Assembly (NCBI GenBank): GCA_009731375.1
Contig: BJOX01000126.1
Location: forward strand, 245,057-309,056
Source: Paulinella micropora
Taxonomy: Eukaryota; Cercozoa; Imbricatea; Euglyphida
Length of the DNA stretch: 64,000 nucleotides
Reading direction: 5' to 3'
In this document: piece by piece, positions 1 to 19,539 of the stretch
Numbering within the stretch: position 1 is the stretch's first letter
Layout: each line of letters starts with the position of its first letter
Notes under the pieces: model-generated
Database searches by the model: none
What the model was told of the DNA's origin: nothing
The model's input: only the letters and a program-made list of their open reading frames with translations
Made by a program: the position numbers and the translations under genes

Positions 1-42
1 TCTTGCGGATCGCATTTCTGTCTGTTGCATGGTGTGCATTAG

Positions 43-7162
<7,120 letters not shown>

Positions 7163-7373
7163 CGCGAGCAGCTGTGGCTTGCGTGTCCGCATTTGTGGTT
7201 TGGTTGTGTGAGTTGATGTGTTTTTGTTTGTTTGTTTTTTCTTTTGGTTTATTTTTAATCAACGGTCTTTGCTCCACTTCACTTCCCACCTCTCATCTTC
7301 AATCGTTTACTTCTCAACTGCCCTCTCTTCCTATTACCCCCCCCCCCCCCCCCCACAAAAAAAAAAAAAAACC

Positions 7374-7409
<36 letters not shown>

Positions 7410-7454
7410 NNNNNNNNNNATCCCCCTTTTTCTTTCTTTCTTTTTCTTCTTCTT

Positions 7455-7495
<41 letters not shown>

Positions 7496-7517
7496 TTTCT
7501 TTCTTTCTCTTTCTCTT

Positions 7518-7559
<42 letters not shown>

Positions 7560-8640
7560 CCCTCTCTTACATACGTATAATAATGACAACCCAATCTACT
7601 ATGTAATGCAAGATTATAGACATACATGTGTGTACATGCATGTACACATATATGCATATTTACACAGAATAACACATTATCAACTCAATATCTTAAACAT
7701 GTCATGTTAAATAAAGTTACATTATGTGTAATCACATCTCGACAGTGTCCTAAAATTAATCCTTCTCCTTACATCGCCGCGTATGGCATTCAAGACGTAC
7801 GGTCGTGTCTGTTTATCGCTAGTGTGTTGTATGCCCCTGTACGTGCGTTTGTAGTCTTGTTTCACCGAAGTAGCCAATTTTCTCTACATGCACCTTATGA
7901 TATCAACAATACTTCGTGCATGTGAGTGGCAATTGAAGGATAGGTTGTTAAGAAAGTAATATTTCTCCCAGCGCATGATCGGCAAGTGAGAAATTTTCTT
8001 GTAACAAAGACAATGCCGTGGTGTTAGATATTTTAACCGTGAGCAAAGGACGTTATCTTTCATTTATTGTCTTCTTTTCTTTTTCAATAGACTGTTTCAA
8101 TGTCATTTGTTCTCTTGTCAAAATCACCGTTTTATGCAAGCACTGTTTTAATAAAATGCTTGCTACTTGTAGAGGTGAGCCTCCGTGGGAAGCAGAAGAG
8201 ATAGAATGGAAGTGGTATCAAAGAGATACAATAACGGAAAACAAAAATTGAAGCGTAAAAAGAAAAGAAAAAAAAATGAAAGGTAAACTTCAATAATCTA
8301 AGACTTCTGAAAAAATTATTACCTACAGCCGCCGACATTAAGGTTAAAGAATTATTGGTATTTTAAATTGTGCAGTTTTTTACGCAAACACTGTTTTAAT
8401 AAAATACTTGCCACTAGTTGGAATAAGTCAGTGGGAAGTGATGAAGAGGAAAATGGAAGTGGTATTTATCAAATAGATAAAAAAGTTCGGGAAAAAAAAT
8501 GAGAAAAAAAAAAAGAAGCGTAAAAAAAAAAAATAATAAAATAAAAAAAAAAGTGGAAATCCAAAGAGAGAAAGAAAAAGGGAAATTGACTCAGCTGATA
8601 AAGGAAAAGAAAAGCTTGTGACTAGTATATTAATATATGT
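7163..8640. other. 3' flank of the PIPK gene; no gene seen
   Basis: Probable 3' UTR with poly-C/poly-A/poly-T runs, a 10-N gap at 7410-7419, a CT-rich satellite (7430-7560) and AT-rich DNA with AATAAA-like motifs. A block at about 8125-8260 (ACTGTTTTAATAAAATxCTTG, later GGAAGTGGTAT) recurs in diverged form at about 8375-8530. I see no open frame or RNA gene. Confidence 0.6.
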
Positions 8641-8889
8641 ATTGCTATCGACATTCAAGACCAAAAAAATTATGAGTTTTCATTTTTGATGCAGTTTTTT
8701 TATTTTTTGCCACTTTTTCGTTTTTGTGTCAAAAATTCCAATTTAACTGTAACACTTCGCTAAAATTTACGTCATTTTTGCGGACGCATGTAGCCGTTAA
8801 TTTGAAAATTCAAATTTCCAACCAAAATCAAAATTCCAACCAAAACTAAAAAACTAACAATTTTTTTTGTCTTGAATGTCGACAGCAAT
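8641..8889. mobile_element. MITE-like element, copy 1
   Basis: Terminal inverted repeats ATTGCTATCGACATTCAAGA and TCTTGAATGTCGACAGCAAT bound 249 bp of AT-rich sequence with AAATTCCAAC/CAAAATC motifs. The same termini bound the element at 23685-23968. It has no coding capacity, which fits a non-autonomous DNA transposon. The flanks are TA-rich and no target duplication is certain. Confidence 0.7.
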
Positions 8890-8939
8890 ATTAATACTAT
8901 GATATATACATATTTTCAAGTCACAAGTTTTAGAACGTG

Positions 8940-9459
8940 GTGACATACACTCTCTAAGTATTAATACTGTTCTGAGGCTTGCACAGACTCCCGGCGCCGG
9001 GTGGCAAGCCGTCCAGTGGACGGACCGGTTCAAGCTCAGTCACGATCGCATGTTAGAACATGCATCTCAGTCCTGTTCTTGCACAGAGATGGCAAGCCGT
9101 CCACGAACCTGTCACAGTTCAAGCTCAGAGTCAGTCACGATCGCATCGTACATCAAGCTGTATTGAAAAGGCGGCACCGTTGGGCACAGCCTAAGCGGAC
9201 AGAACAACACTGCCCAACACGTCCTACAAGGATGGCTCTACCGCTGTGACACACATCCTGCGGACCGGCCTCAGGTCATACTGTTGGAACTATAATCTTA
9301 ATTAGTAGTTCAGGACCGACCGTATCAGAGTAATTGTGTCCGGCGTTAGAGCCATTACTTACGATCCGGCCAGTCAAGTTACGCGACGCGTCCCGGCTGT
9401 TCGCGCCTTTTCTTTTAAAGCTGTAATACTGCTTGAAGCGTAGCGTTGCTATCATAGGT
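8940..9459. repeat. Gene-free stretch with a local ~100-bp duplication
   Basis: A block containing GGCAAGCCGTCCA, TTCAAGCTCAG and TCACGATCGCAT occurs at about 9001-9055 and again at about 9090-9150, with small indels. The remainder, up to the LTR, shows no feature. Confidence 0.5.
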
Positions 9460-9809
9460 TGTAGGCGCAGATAGGTAAATATGTGCTACTTTGTTAATAC
9501 CCCGTGTCGGTCCAAATACAATAAGAGATTGTTCATATTAATAACACTCTTAACCGGATAATGATAATATTACTGAAAAGGTCCGTTACCCTTTTATGTC
9601 AGAATATATTATCGTTAGACCGGACAACGGGAACTGGCTGGTGTTTGCCTTGGTTGTTTTTGGGCTTCGCTAGTCTCCCACATTTTCCCACCATCTTTGA
9701 TCTTTATTTATATAAGTGAAGAAGATTGTGTTACTGGCGAAGTTGTTATAATTTGGTTGAGTAAAAGGATAGGCATCAATAAATATATTCTTTTGACATC
9801 GCACCGGCA
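9460..9809 (+). mobile_element. 5' LTR of family A retrotransposon (copy I)
   Basis: Starts TGTAGGCGCAGATAGG and ends CACCGGCA, giving TG...CA termini over 350 bp. Homologous copies start at 23256 and 40860. The same LTR start follows a polypurine tract at 40848-40858 and, on the minus strand, at 51901-51922, which fixes its sense direction as parallel to the element. It is followed by a putative primer-binding site. Confidence 0.65.
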
Positions 9810-9813
9810 AAAG

Positions 9814-9829
9814 TGGAGTCCCATACCTG
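9814..9829 (+). promoter_or_regulatory. Putative tRNA primer-binding site of family A
   Basis: TGGAGTCCCATACC lies four bases after the LTR end and begins with TGG, the complement of a tRNA CCA end. Family B has TGGAGTCCACCG at the equivalent place, so both may use related primer tRNAs. The tRNA is not identified. Confidence 0.45.
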
Positions 9830-11351
9830 TTTTCCTTTTACGCCAAGTTTGACACTTCGCTATCCCTATTCTTTGCAACGTATACATAAGGAGAAAGGAT
9901 CAATTGCACAAGATAGATAGAGGAATACGGGGAGGAGAGGAAGTGTGTGTTCTGTTCCTATTTGCTCATTTTCTGCCAATTTTCGAGGCGAGAACGTGTG
10001 GCAAACAGACACGTACGACTCAATCCCTGTTGACACCTATACACACCCACCCATTATCTCCTCCTCCCGCACAATACAACCAATCGTATACATAGTGTGA
10101 GGACATAACAGAGAGATAGGAGAGAAGGGTAGAGTGTAGGTGGTTGGGTGGCAAGGGGAGCAAACGTATACGAAGGGGAGCAAACGTAGACGACAGTAAC
10201 GAACTCCAACACACACACCTACAAACCATGTCATATCCTCTATCCATCATCCGAAACAGACTGCACAGACAATCAATTTTGTCTTCCAACAACAACACTC
10301 ACTTGTTCTGTCATTTCGTGCCCACGTCCAAGCATCCAAAGTGCACAAGGGAGTAGAGAGCAGACATAGACAGACAGAAAACAGAAAACGAGTGCTATGC
10401 ACCAAAGTCTGATTGTGCAAACTAGCTCATACTCAGCCCCTCCATTGCAGCCAATTTGCAGGGGGTAGGGAGGCTAGTTAGTGGGAATATAGGCCAAGAC
10501 AAAAGGAGATAGAGTGACGTCAGCCAGACGTTTCATTTGTTCATTTTTGGCGATTCCAATTTCGTCAAAAATTTCAAGCAACAAATCACTCTCCTACCTC
10601 CACACTTCACTCCCTCCTCACCCACCTACATCCAACAGGTCACCTAGGGTCAGGGAAAGGATTTCAAAGCAGTGCTCCTATTGTGGCTCACCAAGGAGTC
10701 CTTACCCACTTCGCACTCGGTAGGTTCGTTCTACCCCACACACACACAGAACTTCTACCGAGGGTTCCAAACGATAAGCAAGGCTTGAGCAACCAGCTCC
10801 CTATTCCTTTTCACCTTCCCATTGGGAAAAGGGGCCACCACTTCTGACTATTTCAGAAGTATCGTTTCCTCTCTACCTCTCAGTTACGGAGTCGTGCTTG
10901 TAATTGTAGGGTGCCCCAGTTCCAATACAACTGGCAAGTGTTTCGCAAGGCGTGAGGTTCCCCTACCAAAGGGGGGGGGGGGGGCTGAGTAATCTCAAAC
11001 CTATCTACACGCATCCTATCACTTGCTTACACACACACACCGAAAAAAAAAAAACAATAATAACAACAACAACTGTCTCTATACAGACAACGAACGAACC
11101 AACACCTACCGACCAAGCCACACGCTGCTTAAAAACCAAGACGGCCAACAGCTGACGTCTTGCGCAAAAATAAGCTGCTGACACTCCAAACAAGACGTCT
11201 GCCAGAAGACGCCTTGTCCCCCACATTGACACTTTGCCACCATTTCTTGCACGGCGTATCCCCAAAAGGAAACGACCCAAGTGAACGAACCCATAATGGT
11301 TGGTATGTGCCACAGTGGGACTCGCCCACACAAGAGGCTGATCGATCAGCT
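9830..11351 (+). other. Untranslated leader of family A copy I
   Basis: About 1.5 kb between primer-binding site and gag with only short frames. It contains a G-run (10973-10983), CA-rich and CAA-rich tracts, and no recognisable domain. A long structured leader is common in LTR elements, but no packaging signal can be named. Confidence 0.4.
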
Positions 11352-14300
11352 ATGGACAATCAAGGTCAAGCTGACGACACGAACACTGGGGCTGGTCCCT
11401 TCCAGACACCCGTGCCGAATCTTGCCGACATATTCGGTCGTGATGCCAAGAATGCTGCACCCATCCCACCGTCCCCATGGAGAGACGCTGGGGGCGCATT
11501 GATCTTGACCCGAACCACAATCCCTGTCATCCCTGTCCCTCATGCTAGTTTGGACATGACGGGACCCACGGGATGGCCAGCATCACCAACTGAACCTGAG
11601 GACCAATACCATTTAAATTTTCCCTCTCGCAGCCCCTCATATCCATAACAATATGTATGGGGACATCAACCATTGGACCAGAGCAACCATGGTGGTGAAG
11701 GGAAAAGACAAAATGATTGGCCTAATGTCCACTAATCAACGGTTCATAGAACAAAGATCGATAGTGGAACTTATCACGCTTTGGGAGGACTATGTATGTG
11801 TCGAGACAGGCTCCTCGACGAGGCTTGGCAAACATANNNNNNNNNNAAATCGATAGTGGACCTTATAACACTTTGGGAGGACTTATGTATGTGTCGCGAC
11901 AGGCTTCTCGATGAGGCTTGGCAAACATAACACCAACAAGTCCCACGCTTAAGACAAACACTCTCTTGCAGCAAATACGCTAGTGAACAAACAGCTATCA
12001 TCACTGCCGTAACTGCACCTGATGCCACAGGCCTGGACACTCTGTATTGGCCCGATGCCAACTACCTAAACCGTGTCCAGGCCAACCTCACGACAAGGGT
12101 TGTAGTCACCCTCAAGGGACTCGAGAACGTCACTGGGATGTGGGAACGTGTTTTGATGGAACAAAAACACAGGCGGGATGCCATAATCCCACAGACCTCC
12201 CCAGCCTATGACGACCTCGTGTATTTCCTTGACGCGGTGGAAACCCCGACTGACCCTTTTGCCAAGGTATCATTGTTCCTAACATGGCTTAAGATCCGAA
12301 CCACTCCCGCGACACTCCTTGACCTGTCCGACGAGGAGACCACAGTCCAAGTGGCCCCTCATCCGGCGGCCACCCTCTATGCAACCAACTACCTCACTGT
12401 GGTAGACCTCATCCTCCAAGCCATTTCCGACTGCCTACGGATCCAAATAGCCTTGCATGCAGTGGGTGACGAGCGAACTGCCTCCACACCGGGGGGTAGC
12501 TCGATAATCACTTTTCGTCGTGTATCAAGTCGACGGAATATGGTGGATGAAAACATAGATAGGGATGCACCCCTCGAACGCCATCGCCCACCTAAGACAA
12601 AGACTGAAGACGCCAGTCATAAACGGGTGGACGCGGCGTTGCGAGCCGTTCGTGACCATGTCAACTTTGACTTTGCAGCACACACGCAAAGTGCGAGACT
12701 CCCGTATCGAGAGGGCCTTAAGCTCCTAATGGCTTATGCTGCCCTGGATCGGATCATGGCCAGTCACGCACTTACGGTAGCCGATGTGAAGCAACTGCTG
12801 AACAGTCTTGTGTGTGGGTGGCCATCTCAGACGCTACTCACCACGGACTGGCCCACTTGGCAGATGACTGGCGAGGCTGGTGTGGGGCAGGGGAAACTCA
12901 CACTCGACCAGCTTCCACATTACATGCTCCGCCAGTTCATATCCGTGGCAGACTGGGGCTACATCATGCTTCCCCATATTGCTGTCGACCTCGTCCAGGA
13001 CGCCGCCAGGCGGATGTGGGAAGACGATGTGGCAATCTCGTCCATCATCGATCTCCCACAGAAAAGGATAACCAACTTAGTGAAGACCGATTTCGCTTCG
13101 TTGTTGTTGGCAGTCCTGAGCGGGATAGTGAAAGCCGAGCCGCAACAAGGGCGGACGGATGGCGAGACGTTCGTCCGGAAGGTCCTCACCAAAGCCCAGG
13201 ACTTGGATAACACGAACTTCAAAATCACGCGGTTTCGCACAGGCCGCATGTGCGAAGTGTCCCATTGGACAAGCAGTAGCTTTGCTGCCGAGGTTTTTAC
13301 CTCCGACAAGATCGAAAGAGCCAAGCGGGCCGATGTCCTGCTTAGAGAAATGACGATCACGGGTAGCACGCTTGAGGACCATCAGGCGAAACCGGGCCAA
13401 GCGTTTGATGTGTGGACTTTTGTGACCGGCAGCAGCTGATCCAACCGCCGTCAATCGTGGTCTAGCTCGTCCAGGGGCCCCTATAGCTCCTCGAGCTCCT
13501 CTAGCTCGTCGTACACCCCTCCACCGCCCTGACTTCCATTTGGGGGGCGACCAACTCGGCAACCCCGGCCACCGGCACGTTCAACTCGATGCCTCCGGCT
13601 GGCGGGACGGCACTCCCATATCTGCCTCCCCCACCGCCAACGCCTCCTCCACCGATGCACTACCAGTATTACCCTTCCTCTGGGTTCGCATCTCCGCCAC
13701 CGTTGTCACCGCCCCCGGTTCCGTACCATCCTACCCGGGGCGGGCCCACATCCGAGGGTAAGTCGGGTAAGAGAAAACTCGGTGACAACGGCGTGGTCAA
13801 ACCGCTATCTCACCTCCCGCCGATCCCGGGCCCACACAATTGCCCGTTTGGCCTTTTTAACGAGACCATTGCTGGACCGTGGCACAAAAGCCCAGGTGCG
13901 GAGTGCTGTGATTATATGATGCATGCGGTCATCTTCAACCCGCTTGAGGACAGCCGACTGTGGGTCGCCCCGTGCCAATGGTCGAATTCGTATCAATACC
14001 AACACCCACGCCAGGGTCAAGAACGGGTGGAACCAATAAAATGGTATATCCACCGTTGGTACGTAGGGCGATCCAAGGTGAAGAGGGATGGCAAATGGGT
14101 CCTGAACCCTAAGGACAACCCTACCAAAGGCATCCGAATTCCCGACGTCCAACCCGATGGGACGACGTACTTCTTGCCGCCCGGGCATGACCCGTCCTGG
14201 CTGGCTCAGTACTCAACCGAGGCCAAAGCTCGGGTGGAAAGGTACCGAAGCCAGGGCAGGAAGTACGACGAAGTGGCATGCTATATGCCCGGGAAAGAAC

Positions 14301-14845
14301 ACCTGATCGGTACCTTACATACACATACACACCCTCTCAGACCTCAGATGCCCCTATGCTCCATGCAGGCGTCAAAATGGCGAAGACGGGAAACAAAAAA
14401 CCCAAGAACAAATAACCGTGGGCCGCCCAATGTGTCCACACCCGAGTCAACGACACGTGGTGCCTCGCCCTCGGGAGCCTTCCCCTTGCTCCTGAGTGGG
14501 ACAGATATGCCATGTGCTGGCCGGCAAACTAAGGCGCCCGCCATGGGGACAGCCACAGAGCAGCCTACCATAGTGGCTCCGACTCTTCTCTTCCCGGTCC
14601 CGGCCCAATCGCCGACCGAAACTCTGTATAGTCCCATAGAGGCTATGACCTCACCGATAGAGGATAGCGTTAAGACGAGGGATAAGGATATAGTGATGGG
14701 GAGCGACGACAACCGTCGGGAGCGTGTACCGAACGAGCCGGACACGGTCGCTGACCTTACCATAGAGGTCGGTTTACCCAATCCCTTACCCAAAGACACC
14801 GTCGCAAAGGCGACGCCGGCTGTAGATCCTGACACGATCACATGA
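11352..14845 (+). pseudogene. gag: Family A gag, frame-broken
   Basis: Structural protein expected to form the virus-like particle. It begins MDNQGQADDTNTGAGP at 11352. The frame breaks at 11648 and again around a 10-N gap at 11837-11846. It is long and open at 12138-13439, stops at 13437-13439, and resumes in another frame at 13589-14845. The C-terminal part has a Pro-rich linker, then a conserved block with Cys/Trp residues (HNCPFGLF, ECCDYMMHAVIF) that is also seen in the decayed copy at 62999-63382. No CCHC knuckle is visible. Part of the damage at 11.8 kb is an assembly artefact; the later stop and frame changes look real. Confidence 0.6.
11756..11929 (+). other. Unmerged contig overlap around a 10-N gap
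   Basis: The ~81 bases before the gap (11756-11836) and the ~83 bases after it (11847-11929) are near-identical. Both run from ATCGATAGTGGA to GGCTTGGCAAACATA. This is an assembly join in which overlapping contig ends were not collapsed, so the gag frame here is artificially duplicated. The few differences may be alleles or errors. Confidence 0.85.
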
Positions 14846-15148
14846 AATATATGTGATTGGGGGGCGCCCAATAAGCCCTCGGACCCTCGCGTAAGACGCG
14901 CGAGGCCTATCAGTGTCCGGCAGGTAGAAAAACCCGCCCCTAGTGAACAAGGTAAATAAAGTATATGCAGGGGCACGCTCATATGATATATACTCAGGGC
15001 CGACCCTATTAGATCGGCGTACCAGTCTGACAAGGGCTACGGTCATTAGATCCGATGTCAATCATCCACGCATACCACGCCCCGACGACAAGGCTGTCCC
15101 ATCACTGCCGGTCAGATACACACCTTCACCTTTCCCAGTGGCGACCAT

Positions 15149-17941
15149 ATGGTCCTACCCGCCACAAGGGGTGACAAAGCCATCGCCCAGGCAGTCATTC
15201 GCCAAATGGGTCTCACTCCATTGCACGACTCTGATCGACTCGGAGTGACGGCGCGATCACAAGCGCGACAGTTCGCCGAGACAGAGTTAAGACAGGCATT
15301 GACAACCCGAGCCGAACCGGTAGACCTCCCACCGGCGGAGGCACGGGACATGAGCTACACCAGATTATACTGGAAAGAGCTCAAGGACTACCTAGATATC
15401 GGAATGATAGCATGGCCCAAATCACATTCGCGGGCAAACGTTTCATAGACAAATATGGACGTCTATTTGATTTTACTAAGACAGGCCCGCTCGGATATAT
15501 CCGGGGTGCCAACGACGAACGGAGCGCGATCTTAGGACGTGTCCCGTTGACAGTCGAATTCCCGTCCGGGATGTCTTATACCGTTCATGTCTTGGTCGTC
15601 CCGGCCTTCCGAGGCACTATCGTTTTGGGCAAACCCGATTTCAAAATGTATGGATGCGCAGCTTATGCTGGGACAGGATGTCATCAAATATGGACGTGGA
15701 CGACATGAGTCTGAATTCCCGATCCTAAAATCGGAAACGGACCTCCCACGACGGCATCCATATGGCGGTAGGGCTCAGGTCACACTGATACCACCGGCCC
15801 CTCCATTACCCTATGATGGACACCTCGCCGAGCAACCTCGTCTTACCCCACAGGGTACGGCATGGGTGTACGCCAACGTATACATCCCAGAGCCGGAAGA
15901 CAAGCCACCCGACCCATGGGAGGACTTTGGAGAACTCGCGGCCAAGAGGGAAGCTCAGATCTTACTCCTGAAGCGTCAGGAAGATTCGTGGCATGGCTTC
16001 GACCAGCCGGGTCAACTGACCAAAGGGGTTCACCAATACATACGGGTCAAAACGAGCCTGGTATACCATGCTTCCAAAAGGCTGACGGAGGATGATGACG
16101 TCATGCTAAAGCTGGTACCAAGGCACAGATCCGATACAGCCGGAAAGCTTAACGGCGGTGCCCAAAATATTATCCGACCGCCTAGACCGGGGCGAAGACA
16201 TTACGATTATCCTTCCAATTCATCCCACCGTCATGTGGTGGAGAGATGTCTTGGATCGGGTGATCGATGATCCTATTCCAGTACCTAGCCGACAGTCCAA
16301 ACCCCTTATGGCCTTTCGCTTGGGGTCCGTTAAGGACGGGTTAGCATACCGTACCAAGCTCATGACCGGCAAGGTCGATGACTTACGGGAAGCGGCATTC
16401 CAAATCTTCCCCGGCTTCTACCATAAGTCCGCGGCGAAACAATATGCCGAAATGATCACCGATCTACAGGAGTTTGCCTCTTGGGACACTCAATCCTCCA
16501 CGCGGTACCCTGGCCGGGACGCGAAGGACGAGGTTGAAGACCCGGACTCCATACTTGAGTACCCGGATGACCCACGGGACCAAAAACCCGTCGAGGACAT
16601 CATTGACGAGGTCATGGCGAGACAACAGGGGTCGCCTGACTTTGTCCGGGACCTCAAGGCCCAATTCCTTAAGAACAAAAAGCTGTTCGGCCCACTTGTC
16701 GCTGGCGGGGTGACCCATGCTGCCGCCAGGATAGAACGACAAGTCGGACAGACTATGCCCCGCCTCAAAGGATCACGCCTCAGTTACAAAGAGGAACAGA
16801 TCTGCGAGGAGATGGTGCAGGACATATTAGCCAAGCGACTGATCGAGCCATCGTGGTCGGAATTCCGATCGCCGGTCAGACTGGCCCCAAAGCCGGCAAA
16901 CAGCGCTTGTGCGTCAACTACACCAGGCTGAACAAGATCATTAAGAGCGTCGAGGCGAGATGGTCTTAACAAGCTTCGGTAGGCCAAATTCTTTACCAAA
17001 CTCGACCTAAAGAACGGTTTCTGGAATATACCGCTCGAGGCGGAAAGCCGTCCGTTGACTGCCTTCGCCGTCGGGGGTAGACTGTATCAGTGGACAGTCC
17101 TCCCGATGGGACTGAAGACGGCCCCGGCAATATTTCAGGACTGTATGAACCAGGCTCTATCGGACCCGAAATATGGGGACGCCCAATTCATAGAGACCTA
17201 CGGCCATACAAACCTATACAGCTTCTGTTATATCGACGACATTGTCATTTACTCCAATACGGAGGCGGAACACCTGGCTCATGTGTCAGATGTGTTGCGT
17301 CGTTTGGAGGCTTTTGGCCTGAAGCTGAACCTAGAGAAGTGCTCGTTCGCAAACGATCACATCGACTATCTAGGATACAGGGTACAGGGGGCGAGATAGT
17401 GCTAAAGCCGGAGAAGCGGGACGCCATTCGTTCCCTCCCGCGCCCTAACACACGCACAGCGCTACACTCTTTCCTCTGTATGGCACAAGTCTATTCCGAA
17501 TTCATTCCCAACTTCCAAGACTTCGTCAAACCTCTGCGGGATTTCTGCCTTAAAGGTGACCCGTATTGGGGGTGGCCACCCGCGGCCGAAGAGACGTATA
17601 ACAAGTTGAAGGAAGCTCTAACAAGAGACCCTCTTACAGAGGGCGGGTCAGTCCTAATTCTACCCGATTTCGAAAAGCGCTTTATACTCGCTACTGACGC
17701 ATCCAAATATGCAGTCGGGGCGGTATTACAGCAATACGACTCCGCTCACAAGCAACTCCGGCCAATTATGTTCGTCAGCAAAAAGCTGACCCCTGAACAG
17801 GTGAACTACTGCACACGGCAACGCGAAGCGTTGGCGATAGTGTGGGCGTTCAGCCGGCTGCGAGAGTACTTGTGGGGCGCACCGAATAAACTAGTCCAAA
17901 CCGACCATGCCAACCTGAGATGGCTCATGGACAAGGAACAT
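15149..17941 (+). pseudogene. pol: Family A protease and reverse transcriptase, damaged, cut within RNase H
   Basis: Protease region (15340-15700): the active-site stretch reads DIG and then loses two bases relative to the DTGNDSMAQ of copy V, followed by LGKPDF. A linker (15860-16930) leads to reverse transcriptase with YIDDIVIYS at about 17232-17260. RNase H starts with ATDASKYAVGAVLQQ and NYCTRQREALAIVWA. Frame breaks occur near 15448, 15708, 16898-16975 and 17399. At 17939-17941 the RNase H is cut after MDKEH. Its missing continuation is on the opposite strand at 46601 and below. This half-element is non-functional as it stands. Confidence 0.85.
17939..17941. other. Left breakpoint of a 28.66-kb inversion (microhomology CAT)
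   Basis: Family A RNase H (+) ends here and family B pol (-) begins. The three bases CAT belong to both sequences. The partner breakpoint is ATG at 46602-46604. Joining the outer A sequence to the reverse complement of 46601 and below continues family A in frame. Confidence 0.85.
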
Positions 17942-19536
17942 GTGAATGCTTGCGGTATCAATTTCAACTTGTCGAGGTCTCTGAGCTTCCGCTTGTATGC
18001 ACTGCTCTGCTCACGAGTTCCCATACGACAAGCCACCACTAGCTGTTGCTTGCGAGAGGGTACCGGTATAGGATGATCAATAAGCCGGTCCCTTATTTCC
18101 TGCGCCCATATCGCCTTCTCATTATATGGCAGGATAATAGTATACGGCTTATTATTTTCGAATAAAGTCCGTAAGCATTTCTTCACTTCAGACAGTGAAC
18201 GCGGCCACGTGGGCTCGTCACCCCAGAAATCAGTAATAAAACTTTTAATAGTTTCTGGTGGAGTATCCGGGATTCGCCCCGTTCTCCTTGGTACAAACGC
18301 CTCCCTTTTTTCTTCTCCTACTTTCGCATGGAAACAGTATCCGTTAGTAATATGGACATCTGTTCCTACTCCTTCCGCGAATCTCGCCAACGACGGGCTT
18401 CTTTGTGCGACACATATAATCTCCTCCTTTCGCTTCTCGATTAAGTCATCAATAGACTTTTTGTCCCAATGGCATGTCGGAACTGTGACAGTGCACACTT
18501 GGGATTCCCAATTGTCGGTCCAGGACAGTTCATCCGGTCTTACGACATGGGGGTGAACGTACACCTCAAGTGCCTCATGTGCGATGGCCATCTTTTTGTG
18601 ATCCGTCGCTAGACTCAGCTCATAAGCCTCATAAGAGTCAGTAGCGTTGAAGGGATCAATATCGTTCTCTTCTCCTCTTTTTACTCCATATATCACTCGC
18701 CGTGCGGCGCAATCAATCACAGCCCCCATCGTAGCCAATTGGTCATACGATAGTAATATTGACCCGTGGTAACCGGGGACGACATAGAGGTCCATACGGT
18801 ATACTCGTGCGGATTTCAATTTAAAGGTCAGTGTGATGATTCCCGTGATATCCGTCCGGCTGCTCACTCCTTTGAGAGTGCCCGTTGACTTTTTCATATT
18901 TCCGTCCACCCAGTCCCGGTATCGATTAAAAAACTTCCTGCCGACAATATTAATATTCGCCATCGTATCATTACCAACTTTTAATATTGTCTTCAATGTT
19001 TCACAATAAAGTTCCGTATAACACAGAGCATCGGGCCTGTGTATATTGGCTGCGAGAACAAGAACTTTACGTTCCAAATTTTGGAGTCTTGTCTCTAAGT
19101 TTTTCAACTCCTCCTTCTTCTCCTCCTGCTTCACCTCATTAACATTTTTATTATTCTGCGGTACTGGTGCGTTTACTATTTGAGCGACATTGTCTTGTGG
19201 TACTTGAGTACACACATTGTCTTTTTGCTCGCCACCCGCCGCGACCGTAGACATTGAGTCTGTTCGTGGTTGTTTGCTTGGCCGAGGCGATACGTCTGCC
19301 ATTGGCCTCCTCGCCTCCATCGCAAGTCTCGCCTTCCTATTTGCATCAGTTATCATTGGTAACCGTGCTGTATGAACGGGTATGAGACTACCTTGGGGCT
19401 GCAGTCTCTGTGTACCCACATCTTTGTTTTCACATAGAGGAAGCGTTGGCCCAGTCTGCACAACAGCATTAGAAAGCACTGTGACTTTAGGGTTAAACTT
19501 CACAGTCTTCTCCTTCCTCTCTTCTTCCCCCTCCAG
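17942..19536 (-). CDS. pol: Family B pol, N-terminal part: linker and protease-like domain (5' half of a split gene)
   Basis: Runs in the same frame as gag, separated only by UGA at 19537-19539. No ATG is needed if the stop is read through. It contains a Glu/Lys-rich coiled segment (EEKKEELKNLETRLQNLERK), then a retropepsin-like fold (NDTMANINIVGRKFFNRY, YVVPGYHGSILLSYDQL) about residues 165-270 after the UGA, and a linker matching family A. The expected DTG is KVG (18972-18980). The ORF is open to the breakpoint. The rest of pol (RT, RNase H, integrase) is at 46602-50820 on the other strand and resumes in the same codon phase. Beyond 17942 the open frame runs into family A sequence and should be ignored. 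Confidence 0.75.
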
Positions 19537-19539
19537 TCA
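19537..19539 (-). promoter_or_regulatory. In-frame UGA between gag and pol: probable readthrough site
   Basis: gag ends GTG GTG GAA TGA, followed by CTG GAG GGG and a long purine run. The pol frame continues without a shift or another stop. UGA followed by C is a leaky stop context. The alternatives are selenocysteine insertion or a suppressor tRNA; nothing in the sequence decides between them. Confidence 0.6.
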
